A DNA stretch of 6,743 bases from Desulfobacterales bacterium (lineage in GTDB: Bacteria > Desulfobacterota > Desulfobacteria > Desulfobacterales > C00003060), in the NCBI GenBank assembly GCA_020347085.1, contig CP070769.1, positions 584,939 through 591,681 of the forward strand, read 5' to 3'. The position numbers were made by a program, and so were the translations under genes. Below are positions 1 to 5,609 of the stretch, one piece after another; position 1 is the first letter of the stretch; each line of letters begins with the position of its first letter. Under the pieces are notes generated by a model. It was not told the origin of the DNA and did not search any database. It saw only the letters and a list, made by a program, of their open reading frames with translations.

Positions 1-30
1 GCCTTGGTGGGCAAATCCTGAACTGTTTGA

Positions 31-46
31 TCCCGATTTATCGGGA
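31..46. repeat. Short palindrome TCCCGA-TTTA-TCGGGA
   Basis: Perfect 6-bp inverted repeat with a 4-nt spacer. A very similar palindrome, TCCCGACTTGTCGGGA, occurs at 5578-5593 inside the MITE-like element before livH. This suggests both are copies of a dispersed genomic motif. Seen directly; the dispersal is inferred. Confidence 0.55.
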
Positions 47-53
47 GAGTTTT

Positions 54-68
54 GCGCAAGGGTTGCGC
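54..68. repeat. Hairpin GCGCAA-GGG-TTGCGC
   Basis: Perfect 6-bp inverted repeat around a 3-nt loop. No U-run follows on either strand, so it does not look like a terminator. It lies 7 bases after the 31-46 palindrome, and the two may belong to one repeat element. Confidence 0.45.
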
Positions 69-247
69 TTGACGGCTTGACACAAAGTGAAGCTTGCGCC
101 AAAAGAGGCACCGCGTGCCAGGATTTAGTGAGCAAGCCTATGGATGGGTCAAGAAGCTCATAGGAACCAGTGAGAAGAGGTTGTGCAAAGGTTTCGCTTA
201 TTCATAGATATTTACAAAGTACGAAAATATCAAGATACTGGCATTGG

Positions 248-317
248 AAAGCCCTGAAGAGCAAGCGTCACCAGTCTTCCGTTACGCAGGGTGAGAAGGG
301 CGCTGATTCAGGGCTTT
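248..317. repeat. Long-range inverted repeat downstream of the PilZ gene
   Basis: AAAGCCCTGAA (248-258) is exactly complementary to TTCAGGGCTTT (307-317). Pairing can continue inside as AGC (260-262) with GCT (302-304) and TCACC (268-272) with GGTGA (290-294). The folded RNA would be a long, branched or bulged stem. It starts 73 bases past the PilZ stop codon on the minus strand. On the plus strand the right arm runs into only four T residues. It could be a weak bidirectional terminator or a small structured RNA. Confidence 0.4.
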
Positions 318-389
318 TGAGCTAAAGGCAAAGTCATTCCTGACTCCACCTTACTCTTTGACAATACAATATGGATTTAGTTTGCAGGC

Positions 390-758
390 CTACACTTCAT
401 CTTCCGTGTGGCTGTCAATAAAGTCATTCAACTTCATTTTCTGATCAGGCGTTAGCTTCCTAAATTTTACCCGGCATTGTTTCATGGTCACTGGACTTGA
501 AGGTACTTTATCAACAAGGTCAACACCTGAAATGGTCCTAAACGGTACCTTGCCCAAGAAAAAATCACCTTCGGTCAAAAATATGTCTAAATGTGATTTG
601 TCTGGTGGTTCTCCTTCGCCGATATAACAAAATGCGAGACCCTCCATGGTCAGGTCAGCAAGTGGCCCGATTTTGTCATAATCTGGGGCGACTGCAACAA
701 AAGCACCTTTGGGGACCTGGAATCGCTTGTGTTTTCTCTGCTCTTTCTTCTTTCCCAT
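390..758 (-). CDS. PilZ-domain protein (probable c-di-GMP effector)
   Basis: A 122-residue cytoplasmic protein with no signal peptide or membrane segment, about the length of a single PilZ domain. The two c-di-GMP binding motifs are visible: RxxxR as R8-KHK-R12, and the (D/N)xSxxG motif as D35-LTMEG40, with Thr in place of the usual Ser. The following stretch GLAFCYIGEGEPP and the later LDIFLTEGDFFLGKVPFRTIS fit the PilZ beta-barrel. PilZ proteins bind cyclic di-GMP and pass the signal to motility, polysaccharide or other partners; the partner here is unknown. The frame is open up to an ATG at 839, but I chose the ATG at 758 because GGAGG (767-771) sits 8 bases before it and the protein then begins directly with the basic MGKKKEQRKHKR tail. 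The gene stands alone. A possible regulatory leader lies upstream. Family confident; ligand binding inferred from motifs. Confidence 0.85.
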   Translation of the reverse strand: MGKKKEQRKHKRFQVPKGAFVAVAPDYDKIGPLADLTMEGLAFCYIGEGEPPDKSHLDIFLTEGDFFLGKVPFRTISGVDLVDKVPSSPVTMKQCRVKFRKLTPDQKMKLNDFIDSHTEDEV

Positions 759-766
759 AGGGCAAT

Positions 767-771
767 CCTCC
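767..771 (-). promoter_or_regulatory. Shine-Dalgarno GGAGG that sets the PilZ gene start
   Basis: Read on the minus strand, GGAGG lies 8 nt before the ATG at 758. It decides between this start and the upstream in-frame ATG at 839, which would add 27 residues unlike the PilZ N-terminus (cysteine-rich, CARCCSS). Confidence 0.75.
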
Positions 772-801
772 AGAAGATGTGAACTACAACAGCGAGCGCA
801 T

Positions 802-832
802 TCCCCGTCCGGACTTGTCGCGGCTGCGGGGA
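802..832 (-). repeat. Hairpin in the PilZ 5' leader
   Basis: TCCCCG (802-807) pairs with CGGGGA (827-832) around a 19-nt loop that includes the self-complementary TCCGGA. It lies between the PilZ Shine-Dalgarno and the larger 841-902 inverted repeat, so a leader transcript would carry two stem-loops in a row. Seen in sequence; function unknown. Confidence 0.35.
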
Positions 833-840
833 GCTTCAAT

Positions 841-902
841 GCCCCTGGTGACCAACAAAGGGTTTACCTCAGGCCGCACTATTGGAAGAGGTCACCAGGG
901 GC
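841..902 (-). promoter_or_regulatory. Perfect 13-bp inverted repeat in the PilZ leader
   Basis: GCCCCTGGTGACC (841-853) is the exact reverse complement of GGTCACCAGGGGC (890-902), with a 36-nt loop. Neither strand has a T-run after it, so it is not a standard terminator. On the minus strand the first arm contains the stop codon of the short leader ORF at 892-945, and the second arm ends 82 bases before the PilZ ATG. Possible roles are a translation-coupled attenuator, a riboswitch-like aptamer stem, or a remnant of a mobile repeat. It does not match the c-di-GMP-I riboswitch core as I know it. Confidence 0.45.
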
Positions 903-945
903 CTCTCATAAAAGGAGAGCACGACGCGTGCACCCAGCGCATCAT
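892..945 (-). CDS. Possible 17-codon leader peptide upstream of the PilZ gene
   Basis: The sequence AGGAGG (947-952) is followed by T and two consecutive ATG codons. The frame reads MMRWVHASCSPFMRGPW and then TGA. The second ATG is 4 nt from the Shine-Dalgarno, the first only 1 nt. The last sense codon (Trp) and the stop fall inside one arm of the 13-bp inverted repeat at 841-902, so a ribosome finishing or stalling here would open or block that stem. The layout is typical of attenuation leaders, but no homologue is known to me and such short frames arise by chance. The AGGAGG is the strongest support. Confidence 0.35.
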   Translation of the reverse strand: MMRWVHASCSPFMRGPW

Positions 946-1480
946 ACCTCCTGGATAGCCAAAGTGCACGAAAGAAAATCAAAAGTCAACACTCTATTTT
1001 AACGTATAAAATACGCATATAAATTAAGTAGCATTATATTCAACGGAGTATGCTTACCGTGGGAACTTATGTTCCCTATTGAGGGCGAAGATGTTTGCAC
1101 AAGACATTAACTTAATTGGGCAGAAAGGAGATGCTTTTGACGACGCGGCTCCTCCAGACATGATGGTTTCGTGCAATTCTCACTTAGCTCGAAAAGCCCA
1201 AAACCCCACCAATTCTTGGTATCAAATAAGGCCTTTTCTAAAATCAGCTCAGACCACCGTCTTATTCAGGGTCCACCTTCATGGCGCGAATTTCTGTTGC
1301 CATGTATCGAGACGGGCGATTTTTATCAATGGGTTGCATTGGTTAGGCAAGGATTAACGTGGGGGCAAACGTAACAGCTCCTGGCGTAAGGGGACACAAC
1401 AAAGGCATCCTGCGAAATGAGATGCAAGCTATGCATCGGTTAGACATTGAAAAACCTTTTCTCGGTGGGATATCCACTTG
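946..1480. other. Unassigned region between the PilZ leader and moaB
   Basis: I find no recognisable gene here. Several overlapping frames are open for 60-90 codons on the plus strand (around 1079-1374), but none has a good ribosome site or familiar motifs. On the minus strand a 53-codon frame without a start codon (1107-1265) contains FDTKNWWGFGLFELSE, which reads more like real protein and may be the remains of a lost gene. Small palindromes: GGGAAC-TTAT-GTTCCC (1061-1076) and GATGCA-AGCTA-TGCATC (1421-1437). The second lies 44-60 bases past the moaB stop, with only a weak T-rich tail. Confidence 0.45.
1016..1043 (-). promoter_or_regulatory. Candidate sigma70-type promoter for the PilZ leader
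   Basis: On the minus strand, TTGAAT (-35, 1038-1043) and TATATG (-10, 1016-1021) are separated by 16 nt in an AT-rich stretch. Transcription would start near 1009, about 64 bases before the leader ORF. Just downstream is a small palindrome, CGTAT-AAA-ATACG (1003-1015), that could be an operator. The match is moderate and alternatives exist in the same AT-rich DNA, including a TAAAAT box nearby. Confidence 0.3.
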
Positions 1481-1987
1481 TCAGAGGTTTTCGTGCAGGT
1501 GCTTTACAAGATGTCCCAATTCAGGGAAGATGAGTGCTTTACAGGCAAGCTTGCACGCCTTAAGGCTGCCCGGCATGCAAAAAACCAAGGTTTGATCCAC
1601 CACCCCGGCTGTGGCCCGAGAAAGGAGGGCAGCAGAGTCGATCTCCTCATAGCTCAACTGGGCAAAAAGCGGACCAAAAGCAGCGAGCTCTTTTGTAAAC
1701 ATGGGTCTAATTGCTTCGACCGTTTCGTCTGAAGGACTGATCCCTGTTCCGCCGGTCACCAGGATTGCATGAGGGGTATGCTCGTTAATGACTGTGCGGA
1801 CTGTATTCGCGATGACCTCCTTGTTGTCCGGGATCACCTCGTGAAAGACCACTTTGTGCTTCTTCTCAGCTGTCTTTCTCATCCATTGTCCGCTCTTATC
1901 ATCGGCAAGGCTGCGGGTGCTGGATACAGTCAGAATGGCAAGTGTCAGTGACTTTGGGGCGTGGGTTTTGTGTGCTTTGGTGCCCAT
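1481..1987 (-). CDS. moaB: Molybdenum cofactor biosynthesis protein B (MoaB/MogA family)
   Basis: A 168-residue cytoplasmic protein, the usual MoaB length. MoaB/MogA-type proteins bind molybdopterin; the active members adenylylate it before molybdate is inserted by MoeA, completing Moco for molybdo- or tungsto-enzymes. Visible motifs: the N-terminal strand LTLAILTVSSTRSL (14-27), the nucleotide/MPT-binding VTGGTGISPSDETVEAI (77-93, with GGTG 79-82 and D87), EEIDSAALLSRATAGV (115-129), and MPGSLKACKLA (138-148). The order matches E. coli MoaB along its whole length. I place the start at the ATG at 1987, giving MGTKAHKTHAPKS, which resembles other MoaB N-termini. The ATG at 2026 adds 13 residues and would overlap the best promoter. 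Only a weak GGA lies 6 nt before the chosen start. No other moa/moe gene is in the window. Confidence 0.93.
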   Translation of the reverse strand: MGTKAHKTHAPKSLTLAILTVSSTRSLADDKSGQWMRKTAEKKHKVVFHEVIPDNKEVIANTVRTVINEHTPHAILVTGGTGISPSDETVEAIRPMFTKELAAFGPLFAQLSYEEIDSAALLSRATAGVVDQTLVFCMPGSLKACKLACKALIFPELGHLVKHLHENL

Positions 1988-2028
1988 GGCAGGTCCGCTA
2001 TGAGGTTTTTGGTGCCTGGCAGTCATTC

Positions 2029-2086
2029 TGTGTAGTCCGCTAACATCTTGTTGTCAAGGAGAAAAGCTGTCAAGGCTGTTGACAAG
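2029..2086 (-). promoter_or_regulatory. Candidate moaB promoter with repeated TTGACA boxes
   Basis: TGTCAAGG occurs twice on the plus strand, 16 bases apart (2052-2059, 2068-2075), and the inverted form TTGACAAG lies at 2079-2086. Read on the minus strand the two copies give consensus TTGACA -35 hexamers. At 17-nt spacing their -10 boxes are CAAGAT (2045-2050) and TACACA (2029-2034), both weak. The downstream pair would start transcription near 2022, leaving about a 35-nt leader before the ATG at 1987. The repeat may also be a regulator site. Confidence 0.35.
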
Positions 2087-2162
2087 TTAACGTGACAACG
2101 GTATGTGGTACAGAAAAGCGGTAAGGCGGGACCACTATCCACTCGAAGGATGTTAGAAGTTA

Positions 2163-2309
2163 ATGAGAGGTGAACAGAACGGCGTGTCGGCACAGTTGTC
2201 GGGCCCAACAAGGCCAAAACAGCGTCCAAAGAAGAGTTGGTTCAAAAGGCTGTTGGATCGCCTGGCCAAGGTCGACCAGCAAAGTGGTGGTCAATTGTCT
2301 TCGTGTTGA
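2163..2309 (+). CDS. Possible small basic protein, 48 residues
   Basis: An ATG frame running to TGA. The C-terminal half is rich in Lys/Arg and has one Trp: RPKQRPKKSWFKRLLDRL (17-34), followed by AKVDQQSGGQLSSC. Residues 22-37 could form an amphipathic basic helix that sits on a membrane or nucleic acid, and the chain ends in Cys. The composition looks like a real protein rather than chance, and I have a loose memory of similar KKSWxKRxLxxLAK mini-proteins in Desulfobacterota, which I cannot verify. The start is uncertain: GAAGGA lies 12 nt before the ATG (long), while a GTG at residue 8 has AGGTGA upstream. It is on the same strand as the deacetylase gene, 247 bases upstream of it. An opposing 68-codon minus-strand frame over the same DNA looks less convincing. 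Function unknown. Confidence 0.4.
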   Translation: MRGEQNGVSAQLSGPTRPKQRPKKSWFKRLLDRLAKVDQQSGGQLSSC

Positions 2310-2556
2310 AAGGTCAGGAGGGGGGGTGCCGGTCGGCACTGATTGAAGCCTCTTTCACAGTAATATGCAATCTGTCCAAGCATGTCTTTAAGTATAAAGC
2401 CTTCTAGAATTTTTTTGGCTCAAGGCTCAAGGCCATACGCCTTATGTCATATGCCCCGCGCCCAACGCCGTGTGCTGTGTTCGACAGATAGAGACTTAAT
2501 ATAAGGTTTTGGACATATAGGCACATTAACTCTGCTGAGACATCCAGAGGTATCCT
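2310..2556. other. Intergenic leader of the deacetylase gene
   Basis: Non-coding as far as I can see. It holds a G7 run followed by the hairpin GTGCCG-GT-CGGCAC (2326-2339), the self-complementary TTCTAGAA (2402-2409) running into a T-run to 2416, a tandem GGCTCAA GGCTCAA (2417-2430), and an AT-rich stretch around 2496-2520 where the promoter of the downstream gene probably lies. I could not find a -35/-10 pair with good spacing there. Confidence 0.4.
2546..2550 (+). promoter_or_regulatory. Shine-Dalgarno AGAGG of the deacetylase gene
   Basis: AGAGG lies 6 nt before the ATG at 2557, a good spacing, and supports that codon as the start. Confidence 0.6.
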
Positions 2557-3606
2557 ATGTCGTCAAGCACAGGCGTGGTCTGCCACGACCTTTACAAAGA
2601 GCACCTTGCCAACTTTCCTCACGTTGAAAGCCCGAAGCGCCTTGAGATCATCTATGACATGCTTGATGAAGCGGACATGGCAGGAAGATTTGTGAGCATT
2701 TCCCCACGTCCTGCCACGCGCGATGAACTGGCCTGGATCCACAGTCGTTTCCATATCGAAAGGGTGGCCGCCACAGATGGGAAAGCCTGCGCATCGCTTG
2801 ATCCCGATACCCAAACCACACCCCTTTCGTATCAGGCAGCCAAACTGGCTGTGGGCGGTCTGTTTTCCCTGGTGGACAAGATCTTTGATGGTACTGTAAA
2901 GAACGGTTTTGCCTTAGTCAGACCTCCCGGACATCATGCAGAAGAGGATCGGGCCATGGGGTTTTGTCTTTTCAATAATGTGGCCCTGGGTGCCCGCTAT
3001 GCCATGAAGACCTATGGGTTAAGGAAAATACTGATCCTGGACTGGGATCTTCACCACGGTAATGCCACCCAGAAGAGCTTTTATGAAGACCCGGATGTTC
3101 TCTATTTTTCCACCCACCAGTATCCTTATTATCCAGGGACAGGAAGCCTAAAGGAAATCGGCGACGGCAACGGGATGGGTTTAACCGTCAATGTTCCTTT
3201 GCACCCAGGCTACGGGGACGGCGAGTTCTTCAAGATTATCGAGCAGATCGTTTATCCCATAGGGCGTATCTTTGAACCCGAACTGATCTTTGTGTCTGCT
3301 GGATTTGACACGTACGACGCAGATCCCCTAGGAGGTATGCGGGTTACACCGAAGGGTTACGCAGCCATGACACGCCTCATCATGGAGCTTGCCAGGGAAT
3401 GCACTTCGGAAAGACTGGCCGTCACCTTGGAGGGAGGGTATCATCTCACAGGGCTTCGGGAATCTGTAAGGGCTGTCTTAAAGGAGCTCGTAGGCGACAG
3501 CATCCTGACAGCTGATGACTTGGACAGCTTTGCGAAAGGGGCGGTGCCTCCTATTGTGCAGCAAGTGATCCAGGTTCAAAGACCCTATTGGCCCTCGCTC
3601 CCTTGA
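2557..3606 (+). CDS. Class II-like histone deacetylase / AcuC / acetylpolyamine amidohydrolase family protein
   Basis: A 349-residue soluble zinc amidohydrolase, typical length for the family, with no signal peptide. Members remove acetyl groups from acetyl-lysine or acetylpolyamines; the substrate here cannot be read from sequence. By alignment to HDAC8/HDAC6 the active site is complete: the His pair in RPPGHHA (122-128; H126, H127), the zinc ligands D164 and H166 in LDWDLHHGN (161-169) and D251 in SAGFDTYDADPLGG, and the transition-state Tyr Y295 in LEGGYH (291-296). DWDxHHGNxTQ and LEGGY are class II-type signatures (HDAC6-like). Class I enzymes have DxDxHHGDG and GGGGY. The tail after about 325 (PPIVQQVIQVQRPYWPSLP) is common in bacterial homologues. 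The gene is divergent from moaB and convergent with livM (24-base gap). Bacterial AcuC affects acetyl-CoA synthetase acetylation, but no acs or acuA gene is nearby, so I give no symbol. Confidence 0.93.
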   Translation: MSSSTGVVCHDLYKEHLANFPHVESPKRLEIIYDMLDEADMAGRFVSISPRPATRDELAWIHSRFHIERVAATDGKACASLDPDTQTTPLSYQAAKLAVGGLFSLVDKIFDGTVKNGFALVRPPGHHAEEDRAMGFCLFNNVALGARYAMKTYGLRKILILDWDLHHGNATQKSFYEDPDVLYFSTHQYPYYPGTGSLKEIGDGNGMGLTVNVPLHPGYGDGEFFKIIEQIVYPIGRIFEPELIFVSAGFDTYDADPLGGMRVTPKGYAAMTRLIMELARECTSERLAVTLEGGYHLTGLRESVRAVLKELVGDSILTADDLDSFAKGAVPPIVQQVIQVQRPYWPSLP

Positions 3607-3630
3607 TCCCTTTCAGTCTTGAGCCTTGAA

Positions 3631-4605
3631 CTATTGTCTTGCCCAAAGCCTTCTCACCTTTCCAGGTATGCTCACCAACCCCCCGGGTAGAAAGATAATG
3701 ATCACCAAGATGATGAGCCCGTAAATCATCCCCTCGGCTTCCTCAAAATAGTGCAACCACTCATAACTAAGAAACGTAATAAGCGCAGCACCTACAACGG
3801 CTCCCCAGAGACTGTGCATCCCACCCAGGATGATCATAATCAAGAGTTTGATGGAGACAAAGAGATCAAAGCTGGCAGGACTCAGGAAGTTGAGGTAGTG
3901 GGCGTATAGACTTCCGGCAATCGATGCCATGACGGCCGAAGCGACAAACACGTAGATCTTGTACTTAGAGATATTTACCCCCATGGCGCTCGCTGCCAGT
4001 TCGCTTCCGTGTATTGATCGCATGGCCCGGCCAACCCTGGAACCAATGACATTGAGGCTGAGAAGTAATGTCACAAGAACAATGCTCCAAACAAGGTAAT
4101 AGAACTTGGCGATCGAATCGACAGAATATCCCATTACGGAGATACCCGGAATGAAGGCGAGCCCGTCAGGGCCTCCTGTCCATTCCACGTTTTCATTGAA
4201 GATAATGGTGACGATAATACAAAAGGCCAGAGTGGCCATGGCCAGATAGTGTCCTCTCAGTTTCAAAGAGGGGGCGCCTATGACGACGGCTACAAGCGCA
4301 GAAACCGCCATACCCATGAGAAGACATAGCCATGGATTCAACCCGTACTTGGTGGTGATCACCCCAGATATATAGGCGCCAAGGCCGAAAAATGAGGCAT
4401 GTCCCAATGAAATTTGGCCCGCATAGCCCATTAGGAGGCACAGGCCAATGGTCATGATACTGTAGATCCCCACAAAGACCATCACATCCATGTAATGGGA
4501 AAGAACGGAGACGTGCTGGGCAAGCCAGGGAAACAGGAGGAGGCCCAAGCCGAAACCCGTCAGATGCAGAATGTCCCTGTTTTTTTTCAATGGTAGTCTA
4601 TTCAT
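3631..4605 (-). CDS. livM: Branched-chain amino acid ABC transporter permease LivM
   Basis: A 324-residue inner-membrane permease, usual LivM length, with about 8-10 hydrophobic segments. It pairs with LivH to form the channel of a HAAT-type importer (leucine/isoleucine/valine, or related amides and aromatic acids). Family signatures: GYAGQISLGHASFFGLGAYISG (60-81), LRGHYLAMATLAF (116-128), TGGPDGL (143-149), the cytoplasmic coupling loop GRAMRSIHGSELAASAMGV (192-210) that contacts the ATPase, and LGGMHSLWGAVVGAAL (260-275). It starts 33 bases after the livH stop, so both are surely co-transcribed. The ribosome site is poor, which suggests translational dependence on livH. No livG/livF follows: the next gene is the convergent deacetylase. 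I see no clear terminator in the 24-base gap after it. Confidence 0.95.
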   Translation of the reverse strand: MNRLPLKKNRDILHLTGFGLGLLLFPWLAQHVSVLSHYMDVMVFVGIYSIMTIGLCLLMGYAGQISLGHASFFGLGAYISGVITTKYGLNPWLCLLMGMAVSALVAVVIGAPSLKLRGHYLAMATLAFCIIVTIIFNENVEWTGGPDGLAFIPGISVMGYSVDSIAKFYYLVWSIVLVTLLLSLNVIGSRVGRAMRSIHGSELAASAMGVNISKYKIYVFVASAVMASIAGSLYAHYLNFLSPASFDLFVSIKLLIMIILGGMHSLWGAVVGAALITFLSYEWLHYFEEAEGMIYGLIILVIIIFLPGGLVSIPGKVRRLWARQ

Positions 4606-4638
4606 TATGAAGCGAGCCCAAGAAGAAACCGAACATAC

Positions 4639-5541
4639 TCAGAACTTTCTTATCCTGCTAATTTCTACACTGCCCAACAGGCCGCTCGGTTTCAGAAACA
4701 GCACGAAGAGCAAAACCAATAGTGCGAACGCATCCTTGTATCCGGATGAGATCAGCCCCGCTCCCAACGACTCTATAAGGCCAATGATCAGGCCCCCCAT
4801 AATGGCCCCGGGAAAGCTCCCCATGCCTCCTAAAACACAGGCCGCGAATCCCTTAACTGCCAACATGGCGCCGCGATCATACTCCATGAGAGAGATAGGG
4901 GTAATGACGATACCTCCTACGGCACCGATGGCTGCACTCATGGCAAAGGACAACAGGATCATGTATTTCACATTCATACCGACCAAGCTCGATGCGTTTG
5001 GGTTTACAGCACACGCTCTTAAGGCCTTTCCAAGAATGGTGCGATCAAAGAAAAGGGTTAAGGTAATCACTACCGCAACCAGAAAGCCGACAACCCACAG
5101 GCTCTGGGGTTGGACCACAGCACCATAGAAGGCTATAGGATTTCGACCGGAGAAGGGGGGCAGATCAAAAGGGTCTTTCCCCCATATGAACATCGCTGCC
5201 CCTTTTATGAAAAAGGCGGCCCCGATGGTGGCTATAATCATGGAGAGAACAGACGGCTCTCGAATCGGCCTGATAGCCAGCCGGTCCAAAAGGATGCCAA
5301 CCACTGTGACCACCACGATCGTGAGCGGGAAGGACAGCACCAGAGGTATGTTCAGGGTAACCTGCAAGAAAACCATGATCAAGCCGCCAAGCATCACGAA
5401 TTCGCCCTGTGCAAAGTTGATGGCCTCAGTAACGTTGTAGATAATATTAAACCCGATGGCGACCATGGCATAGATGCTACCAACAGTAATCCCGGTTATG
5501 GTGTATTGGAGAAGTTGGCTTGCGAAGGATATCTGTTCCAT
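4639..5541 (-). CDS. livH: Branched-chain amino acid ABC transporter permease LivH
   Basis: A 300-residue polytopic inner-membrane protein, usual LivH length. Signatures: GSIYAMVAIGFNIIYNVTEAINFAQGEFVMLGG (21-53, containing the family NFAQGE), the coupling loop GKALRACAVNPNASSLVGMNV (171-191), GFAACVLGGMGSFPGAIMGGLIIGLIE (231-257), and the C-terminal LKPSGLLG (283-290). It forms the translocation pore with LivM. The start at 5541 gives a normal N-terminus, but no Shine-Dalgarno is visible: the ATG is preceded by AATAATTAATT, and a MITE-like repeat begins 11 bases upstream. Its expression may therefore depend on read-through from livK, on a promoter carried in the gap, or on AT-rich SD-independent initiation. 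Confidence 0.95.
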   Translation of the reverse strand: MEQISFASQLLQYTITGITVGSIYAMVAIGFNIIYNVTEAINFAQGEFVMLGGLIMVFLQVTLNIPLVLSFPLTIVVVTVVGILLDRLAIRPIREPSVLSMIIATIGAAFFIKGAAMFIWGKDPFDLPPFSGRNPIAFYGAVVQPQSLWVVGFLVAVVITLTLFFDRTILGKALRACAVNPNASSLVGMNVKYMILLSFAMSAAIGAVGGIVITPISLMEYDRGAMLAVKGFAACVLGGMGSFPGAIMGGLIIGLIESLGAGLISSGYKDAFALLVLLFVLFLKPSGLLGSVEISRIRKF

Positions 5542-5577
5542 AATTAATTATTGACGGCTTTCTAAAAAGTCCATCTG

Positions 5578-5593
5578 TCCCGACTTGTCGGGA
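5578..5593. repeat. Palindrome TCCCGAC-TT-GTCGGGA
   Basis: Perfect 7-bp inverted repeat with a 2-nt spacer, inside the MITE-like element. It resembles the palindrome at 31-46, differing mainly in the central bases. Confidence 0.55.
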
Positions 5594-5609
5594 TTGCGCC
5601 TCATCCCCG

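Larger units (their letters stand above)
1..389. other. Non-coding left flank with inverted repeats and short open frames
   Basis: No supported gene in this stretch. Reading frame 2 on the plus strand is open from the left edge to a TAG near 168 (it begins PWWANPELFDPDLSG), and a short frame ending at 207 reads GFSEQAYGWVKKLIG. Neither has a credible start signal and I recognise neither, so they may be eroded coding DNA or chance. Visible structure: TCCCGA-TTTA-TCGGGA (31-46), GCGCAA-GGG-TTGCGC (54-68), and a long-range 11-bp inverted repeat at 248-258/307-317. The stretch lies downstream of the minus-strand PilZ gene. Confidence 0.5.

Noticed and set aside
759..839. N-terminal extension of the PilZ protein to the ATG at 839
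   Set aside because: The GGAGG 8 nt before the ATG at 758 and the PilZ-typical basic start favour the shorter protein; the extension is cysteine-rich and unlike the family.
841..902. c-di-GMP (GEMM-I) riboswitch upstream of the PilZ gene
   Set aside because: Attractive because of the PilZ context, but the conserved GEMM core and its paired loops are not visible; only a 13-bp outer stem is present.
1988..2026. 13-residue N-terminal extension of MoaB
   Set aside because: The MoaB family normally begins close to the APKS/LTLAILTVSS strand, and the better promoter pair would start transcription within this extension.
2023..2229. 68-codon minus-strand frame upstream of moaB
   Set aside because: No ribosome site or recognisable motif. 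It covers the likely moaB promoter and is antisense to the more protein-like plus-strand small ORF.
2417..2430. Tandem GGCTCAA x2 as a functional repeat
   Set aside because: Only two copies of a 7-mer; a related string at 3619-3630 suggests simple-sequence similarity, not a defined element.
4571..5547. Long plus-strand frames opposite livH and livM
   Set aside because: Shadows of the permease genes; the minus-strand proteins carry full family motifs over their whole length.
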